Positions 1 to 8,813 of a stretch of 64,000 nucleotides of DNA are shown in pieces. The stretch's first letter is position 1. The number at the start of each line of letters is the position of its first letter. The position numbers and the translations under genes are program-made. The notes under the pieces are model-generated. The model was given only the letters and a program-made list of their open reading frames with translations, searched no databases and was not told the origin of the DNA. The DNA lies in contig NZ_CP082273.1 in NCBI RefSeq assembly GCF_019880385.1, positions 3,100,001 through 3,164,000 on the forward strand, read 5' to 3'. This DNA comes from Nocardioides coralli. Its GTDB lineage: Bacteria; Actinomycetota; Actinomycetes; Propionibacteriales; Nocardioidaceae.

Positions 1-523
1 ACGTGGCGGTCGCCGGGTTGAAGCCGTAGACGTTGAGGGTGCTGCCGCTCAGGCCCCCGTAGTAGTAGATGCCGGAGATCGGGTCGATCGCGCCGTGCGT
101 GGTGGCGGCGTTGGCGACGCCGGCACCGAGCTGGGCGGTGGTGTCGGTGGCCCGGTCGTACCGGTAGACGGCGCGGCCGCTCCCCGTGGTGGGGATGACG
201 CCGATCGCGTGGGAGCCGTCGCCGGCGATGCCGAGACCGTTGAGGTTGTTGGTGTTGCCGGCGATGTCGAACTCGCTGCCCACCGAGGACTGGGTGCCGG
301 TGTCGACGTCGACCTCCCACAGGTTGCGCGGTGCCTGGCCCTGGAGCGAGTAGACGTTGGGGCACTCCAGCGCCGGCAGCGCCCACGCCTTCGGGGCAGG
401 CAGCGCGACGGCGTCGACCACGGCGAGACCCGCGGCCGTCAGCGCGGCGGCCAGCAGCAGGCTGCCACGCCGCCGCCACGGGGTGGTCTGGCGCGGGTGG
501 ACGGTCCGGGGGTGGTGGCTCAC
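1..523 (-). CDS. Secreted protein, 5' part only (partial)
   Basis: This is the N-terminal part of a longer protein; the 3' end lies beyond the left edge. A GTG start at 521-523 has a GGAAAGG ribosome site a few bases upstream. After an Arg-rich N-terminus there is a hydrophobic core (GSLLLAAALTAAGLAVVDA) and an Ala-rich stretch, as in a Sec signal peptide. The mature part has Asp/Gly-rich segments such as LWEVDVDTG, LNGLGIAGDG and AVYRYDR, and later YYYGG. These resemble the beta-propeller-like repeats of actinobacterial secreted DUF6923-type proteins. Function is unknown and the family assignment is an inference from pattern. Confidence 0.7.
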   Translation of the reverse strand, partial: MSHHPRTVHPRQTTPWRRRGSLLLAAALTAAGLAVVDAVALPAPKAWALPALECPNVYSLQGQAPRNLWEVDVDTGTQSSVGSEFDIAGNTNNLNGLGIAGDGSHAIGVIPTTGSGRAVYRYDRATDTTAQLGAGVANAATTHGAIDPISGIYYYGGLSGSTLNVYGFNPATAT

Positions 524-690
524 GGGGGGCCTTTCCGAGGTCGACGCGGGGGGTCCGAGACAGCACGGCGCGCGGTCCCCGGGGGACGCCCGGGCGGCCG
601 CGCGTGGCCATCGTGGGTGGGGAGGTCGGTAACAGGTTGGTGAATCGCCCAGCCGTGGACGAAGGGACCAGACGAAATGGTCCGAACGGA

Positions 691-3429
691 CTAACCCGTC
701 GGGGTGGAGGACCGGTCGGCCATCGCCGCGGCGAGCTCGGTCCGGGAGCGGATGCCGAGCTTCTGGTAGACGTGCCGCAGGTGGTACTCGACGGTCTTCG
801 GGCTGAGGAACAGCGCGCCCGCCGCCTCGCGCGTGGTCCGGCCCTCCGCGAGGAGCTGGGCGATCTGCCGTTCCTGCGGGGTGAGCTGCTCGACCGGGCC
901 GAGGTCGCGCCGCTGCGCGGTCTCGCCGGTGGCCTCGAGCTCCTGGGCTGTCCGGTCCGCCCAGGGACGGGCACCGAGGTCCTCGAACGCCGACAGCGCC
1001 TCGCGCAGCGGCGGCCGCGCGTCGACCCGGCGGCGCTCGCGCCGCAGCCGGGCGCCGAGGGCGAGCCGCGTGCGGGCCGCCTCGTAGCGGTCGGGGGTGC
1101 CCGCGTGCAGCTCCAGCGCCTCGGCGAACGCCGCCTCCGCCTGCTCCGGGGTGTCCGCACAGAGCCCGCGGGTCCGGGCCGCACGGGCCAGCGCCCACGC
1201 CTCGCCCTTCTGCTCGGCCAGGCCGGCGTGGGCTGCGGCGCGCTCCGCGGCCTCTGCGGGCCGCCCGAGGTGGAGCAGCACCTCGACCAGCTCGGGGGTG
1301 CAGGACTGGTCGGGGTCGGCGAACCCGGTCCCGGCCAGCAGCGACTCGACCCGCTCGTAGGGCCCGACCGCCGCCGCGGGGTCGCCACGGCCGGCCGCCA
1401 GGTCGCCGCGGGCCGCAGCGGCCCAGAGGCCCGCCACCCGGACGGTGTCGCGCTCGGCGATCCCGGCCGCCTCGGCGGCGTACGCCTCGCAGGGCTCGGC
1501 CCGACCACGGCGCGCCTCCAGCACCGCCAGCCCGGCCAGCGCCATCGCCAGGTCGTTGGTCTGCCCGGTCTCGCGGGCCAGCCGGATGCCCTCGGAGTAC
1601 GCCGACGCGGCGTCGTCCCAGCGGTCGGTCGTGGCCGCCTCCCGGCCCAGCTGCATCAGCAGCAGCGGCAGCGACCCGAGCGCCGCCCGGTCGCGCAGGT
1701 CCCCCATGGCGCGGATCACCGCGTCACGCACCGGGCCGCGCTCACGCACCCACAGCGCGCCCTGCAGCAGCAGCGGGTGGCGGAGCAGGTCCTGGTCGGA
1801 GGCGGTCCCCGCCGCGACCGGGGCCAGCGCCTCCCGGACCCGGTCGACCCCCTCGGCCCCGCGCCCCGACACGACCAGCGCCATCCCCGAGGCCATCCGG
1901 GCCAGCGCGACCACGTCCGCGTCGGTCACCGTCTCCAGCAGCCGGTCGAGCGCCGTGCAGCACCGCGTCGCCGCCGCGGCGTCGGCGAGCAGGAACGTCG
2001 CGTGGACGGCGTCGGAGTAGAGCGACACCGCCAGCGCGGGATCCGCGTCCGCCGCCTCGGCAGCGGCCGCCAGCAGGGTCGCCTGCGCCTCGGGCAGGGA
2101 CCCCGCGCGGGTCAGCACCGCGCCCCGCAGCTGCTGGGCCCGCACCCGGGCGTCGGGCGCGGTCGCGACGGCACGGTCGGCGAGGTCGAGCGCCCGCTGC
2201 GGCCACCCGGCCAGCCAGGCGCCGTACGCCGACTCCACCAGCAGTCCCGCGCGGTGCGCCGCGGTCCCGGCCAGCTCGGCGGCCCGCTCCAGGGCGGTCG
2301 CGGCCACCGCGTGCGCACCGCGGCTGGTGGCGGTCCGGGCCACCGACTGCAGGGTCGTGGCGGTGTCGTCGTCGGGCGCCACCGCGCTCTGGGACAGGTG
2401 CCAGGCCAGCCGCTCCGGCTGGGTAGGTGGCACCACCGCGGCCAGGGCCCGGTGGACGTCGCGGCGCACGGCCGGCGGGGCCGCGCCGTACACGGCGGAG
2501 CGGACCAGGGGGTGGCGGAACTCGACGCGGTCCTCGCGCACCGAGACCAGTCCGGCGTCGACGGCCAGGGTCAGGGTGGGCGCGGCCACGCCGAGGGAAC
2601 GGGCGGCGTCGAGCACCCGCACCAGGCTGCTGCCGTCGGTCGCGGCCACCAGCAGGGTGGTGCGGGCGTCGTCGTCCAGGTCCCGTGTCTGGTCGAGGAA
2701 GGCGCGACCGACGGTGACCGACACCGGCAGCGGCAGGTCGGCCGGACCTGGCCCGAGGTCGGCGTCGCGCAGCTCCAGCAGCGCCAGCGGGTTGCCGCCG
2801 GTGGCGTGGTGCAGCCGGCGTACCCGGTCCTCGGGCGTCTCCTCACCGAGCAGGGTCGCCGCAGCGGGGAGGTCGATCCCAGCCAGGTCGAGCCGCGGCA
2901 GCGGCGACCACGCCTGCTCCGGCTCGCCGGGCCGCAGCGCGACGAGGACCGCGACCGCGTCGGAGGTCAGCCGCCGGGACGCGAAGACCAGCGCGTCGGC
3001 CGACGCCTCGTCGAGCAGGTGGCCGTCGTCGACCAGCACGGCCAGCGGCCGGTCCTCCGCAGCCCGGCTCAACAGGCTCAGCGCCGCCGCCCCCACCGCG
3101 AACCGCGTGGGGACCGGTCCCGGGTCGGCGTCCCCCAGCAGCAGCGCGGACCGCAGCGCCTCGGACTGAACGCCGGGGACCTCGTCGAGCAGCGGCAGCA
3201 GCGGCGCCAGCAGCTGGGAGAGGCCGGCGAAGGCCAGCATGCGCTCCGCGTCGACACCCTGCGCCCGCAGCACCCGCATCCCTGTCGCCAGCCCCGCCGC
3301 GTCCTCGAGCAGCGCGGTCTTGCCGACGCCGGGCTCCCCGGACACGACGAGGGCCCGACCCTCGCCGACCCGGGCCCCGGCGAGGAGCTCCGCCAGCGCC
3401 CGGCGCTCCAGGTCCCGCCCGACCAGCAC
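691..3429 (-). CDS. LAL-type (large ATP-binding) LuxR-family transcriptional regulator
   Basis: A 912-aa regulator with the MalT/LAL architecture. An N-terminal AAA-like ATPase has a Walker A (GEPGVGKTAL, residues 31-40) and a Walker B-like LAVLVDDGHLLD near 130. A long helical, TPR-like middle region follows, and a LuxR helix-turn-helix lies in the last 65 residues (LTPQERQIAQLLAEG, LSPKTVEYHLRHVYQKL). The GTG start is preceded at 6 nt by a TACAGT -10 hexamer, so the mRNA is probably leaderless. It is divergent from the methyltransferase/hydrolase-glycosyltransferase pair and is the obvious candidate to regulate it. LAL regulators commonly control secondary metabolism or carbohydrate use; the ligand here is unknown. 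Confidence 0.92.
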   Translation of the reverse strand: MLVGRDLERRALAELLAGARVGEGRALVVSGEPGVGKTALLEDAAGLATGMRVLRAQGVDAERMLAFAGLSQLLAPLLPLLDEVPGVQSEALRSALLLGDADPGPVPTRFAVGAAALSLLSRAAEDRPLAVLVDDGHLLDEASADALVFASRRLTSDAVAVLVALRPGEPEQAWSPLPRLDLAGIDLPAAATLLGEETPEDRVRRLHHATGGNPLALLELRDADLGPGPADLPLPVSVTVGRAFLDQTRDLDDDARTTLLVAATDGSSLVRVLDAARSLGVAAPTLTLAVDAGLVSVREDRVEFRHPLVRSAVYGAAPPAVRRDVHRALAAVVPPTQPERLAWHLSQSAVAPDDDTATTLQSVARTATSRGAHAVAATALERAAELAGTAAHRAGLLVESAYGAWLAGWPQRALDLADRAVATAPDARVRAQQLRGAVLTRAGSLPEAQATLLAAAAEAADADPALAVSLYSDAVHATFLLADAAAATRCCTALDRLLETVTDADVVALARMASGMALVVSGRGAEGVDRVREALAPVAAGTASDQDLLRHPLLLQGALWVRERGPVRDAVIRAMGDLRDRAALGSLPLLLMQLGREAATTDRWDDAASAYSEGIRLARETGQTNDLAMALAGLAVLEARRGRAEPCEAYAAEAAGIAERDTVRVAGLWAAAARGDLAAGRGDPAAAVGPYERVESLLAGTGFADPDQSCTPELVEVLLHLGRPAEAAERAAAHAGLAEQKGEAWALARAARTRGLCADTPEQAEAAFAEALELHAGTPDRYEAARTRLALGARLRRERRRVDARPPLREALSAFEDLGARPWADRTAQELEATGETAQRRDLGPVEQLTPQERQIAQLLAEGRTTREAAGALFLSPKTVEYHLRHVYQKLGIRSRTELAAAMADRSSTPTG

Positions 3430-3435
3430 CCGCCC

Positions 3436-3441
3436 ACTGTA
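3436..3441 (-). promoter_or_regulatory. -10 element of the LAL regulator gene (leaderless)
   Basis: TACAGT reads toward the LAL gene and ends 6 nt before its GTG. This is the spacing of actinobacterial leaderless transcripts and supports the chosen start. Confidence 0.55.
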
Positions 3442-3561
3442 GGTCCGACCGGGGACCGGCTCGACGGTCCACGACCAGGGGGGTCACCTGATGCGACCCG
3501 GCGTCCCTCGTTCCTAGGTTCGGCCTCCTGGACCACACACCACCACTGGGAGGGAACCACC

Positions 3562-4644
3562 ATGACCGATGTGCAGCAGCGCCCCACCGAGATCGACGTC
3601 GACAAGCTGATGGGCTTCGTCTTCCGCGCCGTGGACGAGGTGGGCGCGACCCTCAACACCGCGCTGGTGGTGATGGGCGACCAGCTCGGCTACTACCGGG
3701 CGATGGCCGACGCCGGTCCCGTCACCCCGACCCAGCTCGCCCACCGCACCGACACCTCGGAGCGCTACGCCCGCGAGTGGCTCAGCGCCCAGGCCGCGGG
3801 CGGCTTCGTCAGCTACGACGCCGACGCCGGGAGCTTCGAGCTGCCCCCCGAGCACGCCGTCGCCCTCGCCGACGAGTCGTCGCCGGCGTACCTGCCCGGG
3901 TTCTTCCAGATCGCCCTCGGCACCGCCCGCGACGCCGACCGGGTGCTCGAGGCGGCCCGCAGCGGCGCCGGCCTCGGCTGGCACGAGCACCACCACGACG
4001 TCCACGAGGGCTGTGAGCGGTTCTTCCGGCCCGGGTACGCCGCCCACCTGGTCGCCGAGTGGCTGCCCGCGCTCGACGGCGTGGTGGACCGGCTGCGGAG
4101 CGGTGCCCGCGTGGCCGACCTCGGCTGTGGCCACGGCGCCTCGACGATCATCATGGCCCAGGCCTTCCCGGAGTCGACCTTCATCGGGTTCGACTACCAC
4201 CCCGCGTCGATCGAGCAGGCCCGCGCCCGGGCCGCCGAGGCCGGCGTCGGCGACCGGGTGGACTTCGAGGTCGCGACGGCCCAGGACTTCCCCGGCGACG
4301 GCTACGACCTGGTGACGACCTTCGACGCGCTCCACGACATGGGCGACCCCGTCGGCGCCGCCCGCCGGGTGCGCGCCGCGCTGGCCGACGACGGCACCTG
4401 GATGGTCGTCGAGCCGCTCGCCGGTGATGCCCTGCAGGACAACCTCAACCCCGTCGGGCGGGCCTACTATGGCTTCTCCACGCTGCTGTGCACCCCCGCG
4501 TCGCTGTCGCAGGACGTCGGACTGGCGCTCGGGACGCAGGCGGGCCCCGCGAGGCTGCGGGACGTGGTCACGACGGGCGGGTTCTCCCGCTTCGCCAAGG
4601 TCGCCGAGACGCCGTTCAACATGGTGCTGGAGGTCAGGCCGTGA
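3562..4644 (+). CDS. Class I SAM-dependent methyltransferase with N-terminal winged-helix domain
   Basis: A 360-aa protein. Residues about 25-100 form a winged-helix or dimerisation region (TPTQLAHRTDTSERYAREWL). The Rossmann methyltransferase domain carries SAM motif I, VADLGCGHGAS, at 184-194 and an acidic FIGFDYH strand. The ATG at 3562 follows AGGGAACC and a clear GGGAGGG. The same reading frame stays open far upstream, but only by GC-bias, because that part is antisense to the LAL gene. The stop overlaps the next gene's GTG (GTGA), so the two are translationally coupled. This layout is common in small-molecule methyltransferases; the substrate is unknown. Confidence 0.9.
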   Translation: MTDVQQRPTEIDVDKLMGFVFRAVDEVGATLNTALVVMGDQLGYYRAMADAGPVTPTQLAHRTDTSERYAREWLSAQAAGGFVSYDADAGSFELPPEHAVALADESSPAYLPGFFQIALGTARDADRVLEAARSGAGLGWHEHHHDVHEGCERFFRPGYAAHLVAEWLPALDGVVDRLRSGARVADLGCGHGASTIIMAQAFPESTFIGFDYHPASIEQARARAAEAGVGDRVDFEVATAQDFPGDGYDLVTTFDALHDMGDPVGAARRVRAALADDGTWMVVEPLAGDALQDNLNPVGRAYYGFSTLLCTPASLSQDVGLALGTQAGPARLRDVVTTGGFSRFAKVAETPFNMVLEVRP

Positions 4645-6761
4645 CCCCTGCCGTCCGGGCACGCGAGCCCGACTCCTCCGGCACCGTCGTCCGCGACGGG
4701 GTCGGGCTCGCCTGGGAGGTCTTCGGCGACGGCGACACCACGCTGCTGCTGATGCCGACGTGGGTGATCGTCCACTCGCGCTTCTGGAAGGCGCAGGTGC
4801 CCTACCTGGCGCGCCACTTCCGGGTGGTCACCTTCGACGGCCGCGGGAGCGGCCGCTCCGACCGGCCGAGCGGCGCGGCGGCGTACGCCGACCGGGAGTT
4901 CGCCGCCGACGCGGTCGCCGTGCTCGACGCGACCGGCACCGACCGGGCGGTGCTGGTCGCGCTCTCGGCCGGGGCAACCCACGCCGTGCACGTGGCCGCG
5001 CGCCACCCCGACCGGGTGCTCGGTCTCTTCGCGATCGGGCCGTCCTGCCGGTTCGGGGCCTATCCCCGCGACGCCGACTGGGACGCCGACCTCGAGGATC
5101 ACGCGGGGTGGCGGACCTACAACCGGCACTACTGGACCGAGGGCGGCTACGACGACTTCCTGCACTTCTTCTTCGGGCAGATGTTCGCCGAGGCCCACTC
5201 CACCAAGCAGATCGAGGACTGCATCGGCTGGGGTCGCGAGATCGACCCGGTGACCCTGGTCGACACCGTCTGCGGCCGGATGGGCACCGACGGCGCCGAG
5301 ACGGAGCCGCTGGGGCCGTTGTGCGAACAGGTCCGGTGCCCGGTCACGGTCGTCCACGGCACGGACGACCGGGTCGTGCCGGCGTCGGTGGGCGAGGAGC
5401 TGGCGCGACGTACGCGCGGCTCGCTGGTGCTGCTCGAGGGCACCGGCCACGGACCGCACGCGCGGCAGCCGGTGAAGGTCAACCACCTGATCCGGGAGTT
5501 CGTGGCGGGGATCCGGCCGCCGGTGACCCGACGGACCTGGCCGGCCGCCGCCTCACGCCGTCGGCGGGCGCTCTACCTCTCCTCACCGATCGGGCTCGGG
5601 CACGCCCGCCGCGACCTCGCGACCGCGCAGGAGCTGCGCAAGCTCCACCCCGACCTCGAGGTCGACTGGCTCGCCCAGCACCCCGTGACCGCGGTACTCG
5701 AGCAGGCCGGCGAGCGGATTCACCCGGCCTCGCGGTGGCTGGCCAACGAGTCGGCCCACATCGAGCACGAGGCCGGCGAGCACGACCTCCACGCCTTCCA
5801 GGCGATCCGGCGGATGGACGAGACGCTGGTCAACAACTTCCTGGTCTTCGCCGACGTGGTCGCCGAGGAGCACTACGACCTCGTCATCGGCGACGAGGCC
5901 TGGGACGTTGACTACTTCCTCCACGAGAACCCCGAGCTCAAGCGGTTCCCCTTCGCCTGGCTGACCGACTTCGTCGGCTGGCTGCCCATGCCCGACGGCG
6001 GCGAGGAGGAGGCACGGCTCACCGCCGACTACAACGCCGAGATGCTCGAGCAGCGCGCGCGGTACGCCGCGGTGCGGGACCGGTCGGTGTTCGTGGGCAA
6101 CCCCGACGACGTCGTGGCCGACGCGTTCGGGCCCGGCCTGCCGCGGATCGACGACTGGGTGCGCGGCCACTTCGACTTCGCCGGCTACGTGACCGGCTTC
6201 GACCCCGCGTCGGTGGCCGACCGCGGCGCCCTTCGAGCCCGGCTCGGCATCGAGCCCGACCGCCCCTACTGCGTGGTGACCGTCGGCGGGTCCGGCGTGG
6301 GGCAGCCGCTGCTGCGCCGGGTCCTCGACGCCGTCCCCGCGCTGCGGCGCGAGGTGCCGGGGATGCGCGTGCTCGTGGTCGGCGGGCCGCGGATCGACCC
6401 CGCCTCGCTCCCCCGTCGGCGCGGGGTGACGGTGCGCGGGCACGTGCCCGACCTCTACCGGCACCTCGCCGCCGCCGACATCTCGGTCGTCCAGGGCGGG
6501 CTCACCACCACCATGGAGCTGACCGCGGCCCGCCGGCCGTTCGTCTACGTGCCGCTGCGGCACCACTTCGAGCAGAACCGCCACGTGCGGCACCGGCTCG
6601 AGCGCTACGGCGCCGGCCGCTGCCTGGACTACGACGCCGCGGCCGACCCCGACGCGTTGGTCGAGGCGGTCGTGGGCGAGATGGGTCGCGAGGTCGACTA
6701 CCGGCCCGTGGAGAGCGACGGGGCCGCCCGGGCGGCTCAGCTGCTCGCGGACCTGCTCTAG
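4641..6761 (+). CDS. Alpha/beta hydrolase - glycosyltransferase fusion
   Basis: A 706-aa two-domain protein. Residues 15-290 are an alpha/beta hydrolase with nucleophile Ser109 in ALSAGA, acid in GTDDRVVP and His270 in GTGHGPH. Residues from about 308 are a MurG/GT28-like glycosyltransferase: it begins ALYLSSPIGLGHARRDL, has TVGGSGVG in the nucleotide-sugar domain and ends with HVPDLYRHLAAADISVVQGG then TTTMELTAARRPFVYVP. The GTG at 4641 overlaps the methyltransferase stop. Its TAG stop overlaps the stop of the opposite-strand MerR gene within CTAG. One polypeptide may hydrolyse and glycosylate the same pathway intermediate. The substrate is not deducible. Confidence 0.88.
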   Translation: MTPAVRAREPDSSGTVVRDGVGLAWEVFGDGDTTLLLMPTWVIVHSRFWKAQVPYLARHFRVVTFDGRGSGRSDRPSGAAAYADREFAADAVAVLDATGTDRAVLVALSAGATHAVHVAARHPDRVLGLFAIGPSCRFGAYPRDADWDADLEDHAGWRTYNRHYWTEGGYDDFLHFFFGQMFAEAHSTKQIEDCIGWGREIDPVTLVDTVCGRMGTDGAETEPLGPLCEQVRCPVTVVHGTDDRVVPASVGEELARRTRGSLVLLEGTGHGPHARQPVKVNHLIREFVAGIRPPVTRRTWPAAASRRRRALYLSSPIGLGHARRDLATAQELRKLHPDLEVDWLAQHPVTAVLEQAGERIHPASRWLANESAHIEHEAGEHDLHAFQAIRRMDETLVNNFLVFADVVAEEHYDLVIGDEAWDVDYFLHENPELKRFPFAWLTDFVGWLPMPDGGEEEARLTADYNAEMLEQRARYAAVRDRSVFVGNPDDVVADAFGPGLPRIDDWVRGHFDFAGYVTGFDPASVADRGALRARLGIEPDRPYCVVTVGGSGVGQPLLRRVLDAVPALRREVPGMRVLVVGGPRIDPASLPRRRGVTVRGHVPDLYRHLAAADISVVQGGLTTTMELTAARRPFVYVPLRHHFEQNRHVRHRLERYGAGRCLDYDAAADPDALVEAVVGEMGREVDYRPVESDGAARAAQLLADLL

Positions 6762-7024
6762 GCGTCCAGCCGGGCGCGCAGCCGGCGTACCTCCTCCTCG
6801 AGGGCGAGCACCCGCGCGATGCCGGCGAGGTTGAGGCCCTCGGCGAGCAGGTCCCGGATCCGGTGGAGCCGGTCGACGTCGTCGCGGCTGTAGCGCCGGG
6901 TGCCGCCGTCGGTGCGGGCCGGCTCGACCAGCCCGTGGCGCTCGTAGACCCGCAGGTTCTGGGCGGGCATCTCGACCATCTCGGCCACCACCGAGATGGC
7001 GTAGACCCCGTGCGACCGCGCCAC
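6758..7024 (-). CDS. MerR-family regulator, HspR-like
   Basis: An 88-aa MerR protein with the winged helix typical of Hsp[22 protein letters not shown], then [20 protein letters not shown], and a short C-terminal coiled coil ([13 protein letters not shown]). The GTG start follows GGAGG. It is divergent from the hsp20 gene, with 113 bp between starts. HspR is a heat-shock repressor in actinobacteria, so control of hsp20 and of itself is a reasonable inference. No dnaK/dnaJ genes are nearby, so this is a stand-alone HspR paralogue and not the dnaK-operon copy. Confidence 0.85.
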   Translation of the reverse strand: MARSHGVYAISVVAEMVEMPAQNLRVYERHGLVEPARTDGGTRRYSRDDVDRLHRIRDLLAEGLNLAGIARVLALEEEVRRLRARLDA

Positions 7025-7038
7025 GGCGTACCTCCTAC

Positions 7039-7068
7039 TTGAAATCTGCGATGGAGGGAATCTATAAC
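7039..7068 (+). promoter_or_regulatory. Probable hsp20 promoter
   Basis: TTGAAA (7039-7044) and TATAAC (7063-7068) are separated by 18 bp, which resembles a housekeeping-sigma promoter. It lies between the divergent HspR-like and Hsp20 genes and about 70 bp before the Hsp20 start. Confidence 0.5.
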
Positions 7069-7076
7069 TGTCATTG

Positions 7077-7089
7077 CAGGTTACACCTG
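7077..7089. promoter_or_regulatory. Inverted repeat, candidate HspR-like operator
   Basis: CAGGT-TAC-ACCTG is a perfect 5-bp inverted repeat just downstream of the hsp20 -10, where a MerR-type repressor could block transcription. It does not match the published HAIR motif (CTTGAGT-N7-ACTCAAG), so the assignment is tentative. Confidence 0.35.
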
Positions 7090-7137
7090 TCGGACATCAC
7101 CAACAACGACCGATCACGATCCGGAGGAGGACTTGTG

Positions 7138-7563
7138 ATGTTGCTGCGTTCCACGGACCCGTTCCGTGACTTCGACCGTCTCACCCAGCAGCTCCTCGGC
7201 ACCACGAACCGCCCCGCGGTGATGCCGATGGACGCCTGGCGCGAGGGAGACCACTTCGTCATCGAGTTCGACCTGCCCGGCGTCGCCCGGGACAGCATCG
7301 ACCTCGACGTCGAGCGCAACGTGCTGACCGTGCGCGCCGAGCGGGTGCCCCGCAACGGCGACTGGGAGATGCTCGCGACCGAGCGGCCGCGGGGCGTCTT
7401 CAGCCGGCAGCTCGTGCTCGGCGACAACCTCGACCTCGACCGGATCGAGGCGGGCTACGACGGCGGCGTGCTCCGGCTGACCGTCCCGGTGGCCGAGAAG
7501 GCCAAGCCGCGCAAGATCGAGATCAGCGGGCAGTCCTCCGACCGGACCGCGATCGAGGCCTGA
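7138..7563 (+). CDS. hsp20: Hsp20/alpha-crystallin family small heat-shock protein
   Basis: A 141-aa small heat-shock protein with a complete alpha-crystallin domain: [29 protein letters not shown], the [14 protein letters not shown] strand and the conserved GVLRLTVPV near the end. It is an ATP-independent holdase in the cytoplasm. The start is the ATG at 7138, or the GTG just before it; both follow GGAGGAGG. The upstream extension of the frame has no family similarity. The gene is probably repressed by the divergent HspR-like protein. Confidence 0.93.
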   Translation: MLLRSTDPFRDFDRLTQQLLGTTNRPAVMPMDAWREGDHFVIEFDLPGVARDSIDLDVERNVLTVRAERVPRNGDWEMLATERPRGVFSRQLVLGDNLDLDRIEAGYDGGVLRLTVPVAEKAKPRKIEISGQSSDRTAIEA

Positions 7564-7601
7564 CCCGGTCCGACCAGGCTGGTGCCTCCCCCGGTGGGGT
7601 G

Positions 7602-7664
7602 GGTAGTCCCTCACGAAACGGTCGCCGATCCGCGCGATAGCGAGCCATTTCGTTAGGGACTACC
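7602..7664. repeat. 63-bp near-palindromic element, copy 1
   Basis: The arms are GGTAGTCCCTCACGAAA (7602-7618) and TTTCGTTAGGGACTACC (7648-7664), with one mismatch between them and a 29-bp interior. It lies between the convergent hsp20 and moaD genes. Two relatives with the same arm and interior lengths occur at 18049 and 19328. It could act as a bidirectional terminator or be a REP/MITE-like element. Confidence 0.88.
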
Positions 7665-7682
7665 GCCCCCCGGGGGCTTCCC

Positions 7683-7955
7683 TCAGCCGCCGGCGAACGG
7701 CGGCAGGAACTCGACGGTCTCCCCCGGCTCGACCCACACCTGCGCCGGGTCGCGGGTGGTGACCGGCCGCTCACCCACGAGCACCGAGCACACCTCCAGC
7801 ACGCCCGCGAGCCGGGTCTCTGGCCGCTCGGCCACCACCCGGCGTACGACGTCGGCGAGCGTGACCGGGCCCTCGACCGGCAGCCTCAGCTCGCCGGTGC
7901 CGGCCGCCGCGCGCGCGGCCGCCCAGAAATGGACGGTGATCTCGGGCTCGTTCAT
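7683..7955 (-). CDS. moaD: MoaD/ThiS family sulfur-carrier protein
   Basis: A 90-aa ubiquitin-like protein with an N-terminal beta strand ([14 protein letters not shown]), a central [11 protein letters not shown] helix and the strand [18 protein letters not shown]. It ends in the diagnostic Gly-Gly that becomes a thiocarboxylate in molybdopterin synthase. No moaE or other moa gene is in the window, so its partner is elsewhere and a role in another sulfur-transfer pathway cannot be excluded. It is divergent from glnR with 48 bp between starts, an arrangement I recall from other actinobacteria. Confidence 0.85.
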   Translation of the reverse strand: MNEPEITVHFWAAARAAAGTGELRLPVEGPVTLADVVRRVVAERPETRLAGVLEVCSVLVGERPVTTRDPAQVWVEPGETVEFLPPFAGG

Positions 7956-8003
7956 CGTTCACTATCCTTGCGCACGGGCCCGCAGACCGAGGGAGGCCGT
8001 GTG

Positions 8004-8735
8004 ATGAGCCAGGTGCTGCTGCTGACGAGCTCGCTGCAACCCTCCGCCGACGTGCTGCCCTCCCTGGCGCTCCTCGCGCACCACGTGCGGATCCTGCCCG
8101 CCGAGGGCAGCGCCCTCCTCGACGCCCCCGAGTCCGACGTGATCCTCGTCGACGGCCGCCGCGAGCTCGCCCAGGCCCGCGACCTGTGCCGGCTGATCCG
8201 CACCACCGGCGTCGACGTACCGGTGCTGCTGGTGCTCACCGAGGGCGGTCTCGCCGCGGTGAGCCACGACTGGGGGATCGACGACGTGGTGCTCGACACC
8301 CTCGGCCCGGCCGAGCTCGAGGCGCGGCTCCGGCTGGCCACCGGCCGGCTCACCGCGCAGAAGGAGGCCGAGGACCCCGAGGCCCACGTCATCCGGTCCG
8401 GCGAGGTGGTCATCGACGAGGCGGCCTACACGGCCCGGCTCGGCAGCCGCGTGCTCGACCTGACCTTCAAGGAGTTCGAGCTGCTCAAGCACCTCGCCCA
8501 GCACCCCGGCCGGGTGTTCAGCCGCGACCAGCTGCTGCAGGAGGTGTGGGGCTACGACTACTTCGGCGGCACCCGCACCGTCGACGTCCACGTCCGCCGG
8601 CTGCGCGCCAAGCTCGGGCCCGAGCACGAGACGCTGATCGGCACGGTGCGCAACGTCGGCTACCGGTTCGTGCTCCCGGCGCGGTCCCCGGCGGCCACGG
8701 CCGAGGTCGAGGAGCGCGACTCCCAGGACGTGTGA
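8004..8735 (+). CDS. glnR: GlnR, OmpR-type nitrogen (and phosphate cross-talk) regulator
   Basis: A 243-aa orphan response regulator. The N-terminal receiver-like domain has [20 protein letters not shown] and [19 protein letters not shown], and [20 protein letters not shown]. The C-terminal winged helix ([47 protein letters not shown]) is nearly identical to Streptomyces GlnR. GlnR controls glutamine synthetase, ammonium and nitrate genes and interacts with PhoP at phosphate genes. The start is the ATG at 8004 or the adjacent GTG at 8001, after GGGAGG. No sensor kinase accompanies it, which is normal for GlnR. Confidence 0.95.
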   Translation: MSQVLLLTSSLQPSADVLPSLALLAHHVRILPAEGSALLDAPESDVILVDGRRELAQARDLCRLIRTTGVDVPVLLVLTEGGLAAVSHDWGIDDVVLDTLGPAELEARLRLATGRLTAQKEAEDPEAHVIRSGEVVIDEAAYTARLGSRVLDLTFKEFELLKHLAQHPGRVFSRDQLLQEVWGYDYFGGTRTVDVHVRRLRAKLGPEHETLIGTVRNVGYRFVLPARSPAATAEVEERDSQDV

Positions 8736-8813
8736 GCGCCCCGCCGCGGCCGGCGGCGTGGGGTACCCCGGGGGGTGATCCGTTCGTCACCGGCACCGCA
8801 TAACCTCGGGACC

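Noticed and set aside
665..683. 6-bp hairpin (GGACCA/TGGTCC) after the LAL gene
   Set aside because: The stem is short and lacks a T-run, so it is too weak to call a terminator.
331..3561. Long plus-strand open frame in front of the methyltransferase gene
   Set aside because: It is antisense to the well-supported LAL gene and has Arg/Gly/Pro-rich GC-shadow composition. The methyltransferase starts at 3562 with a good ribosome site.
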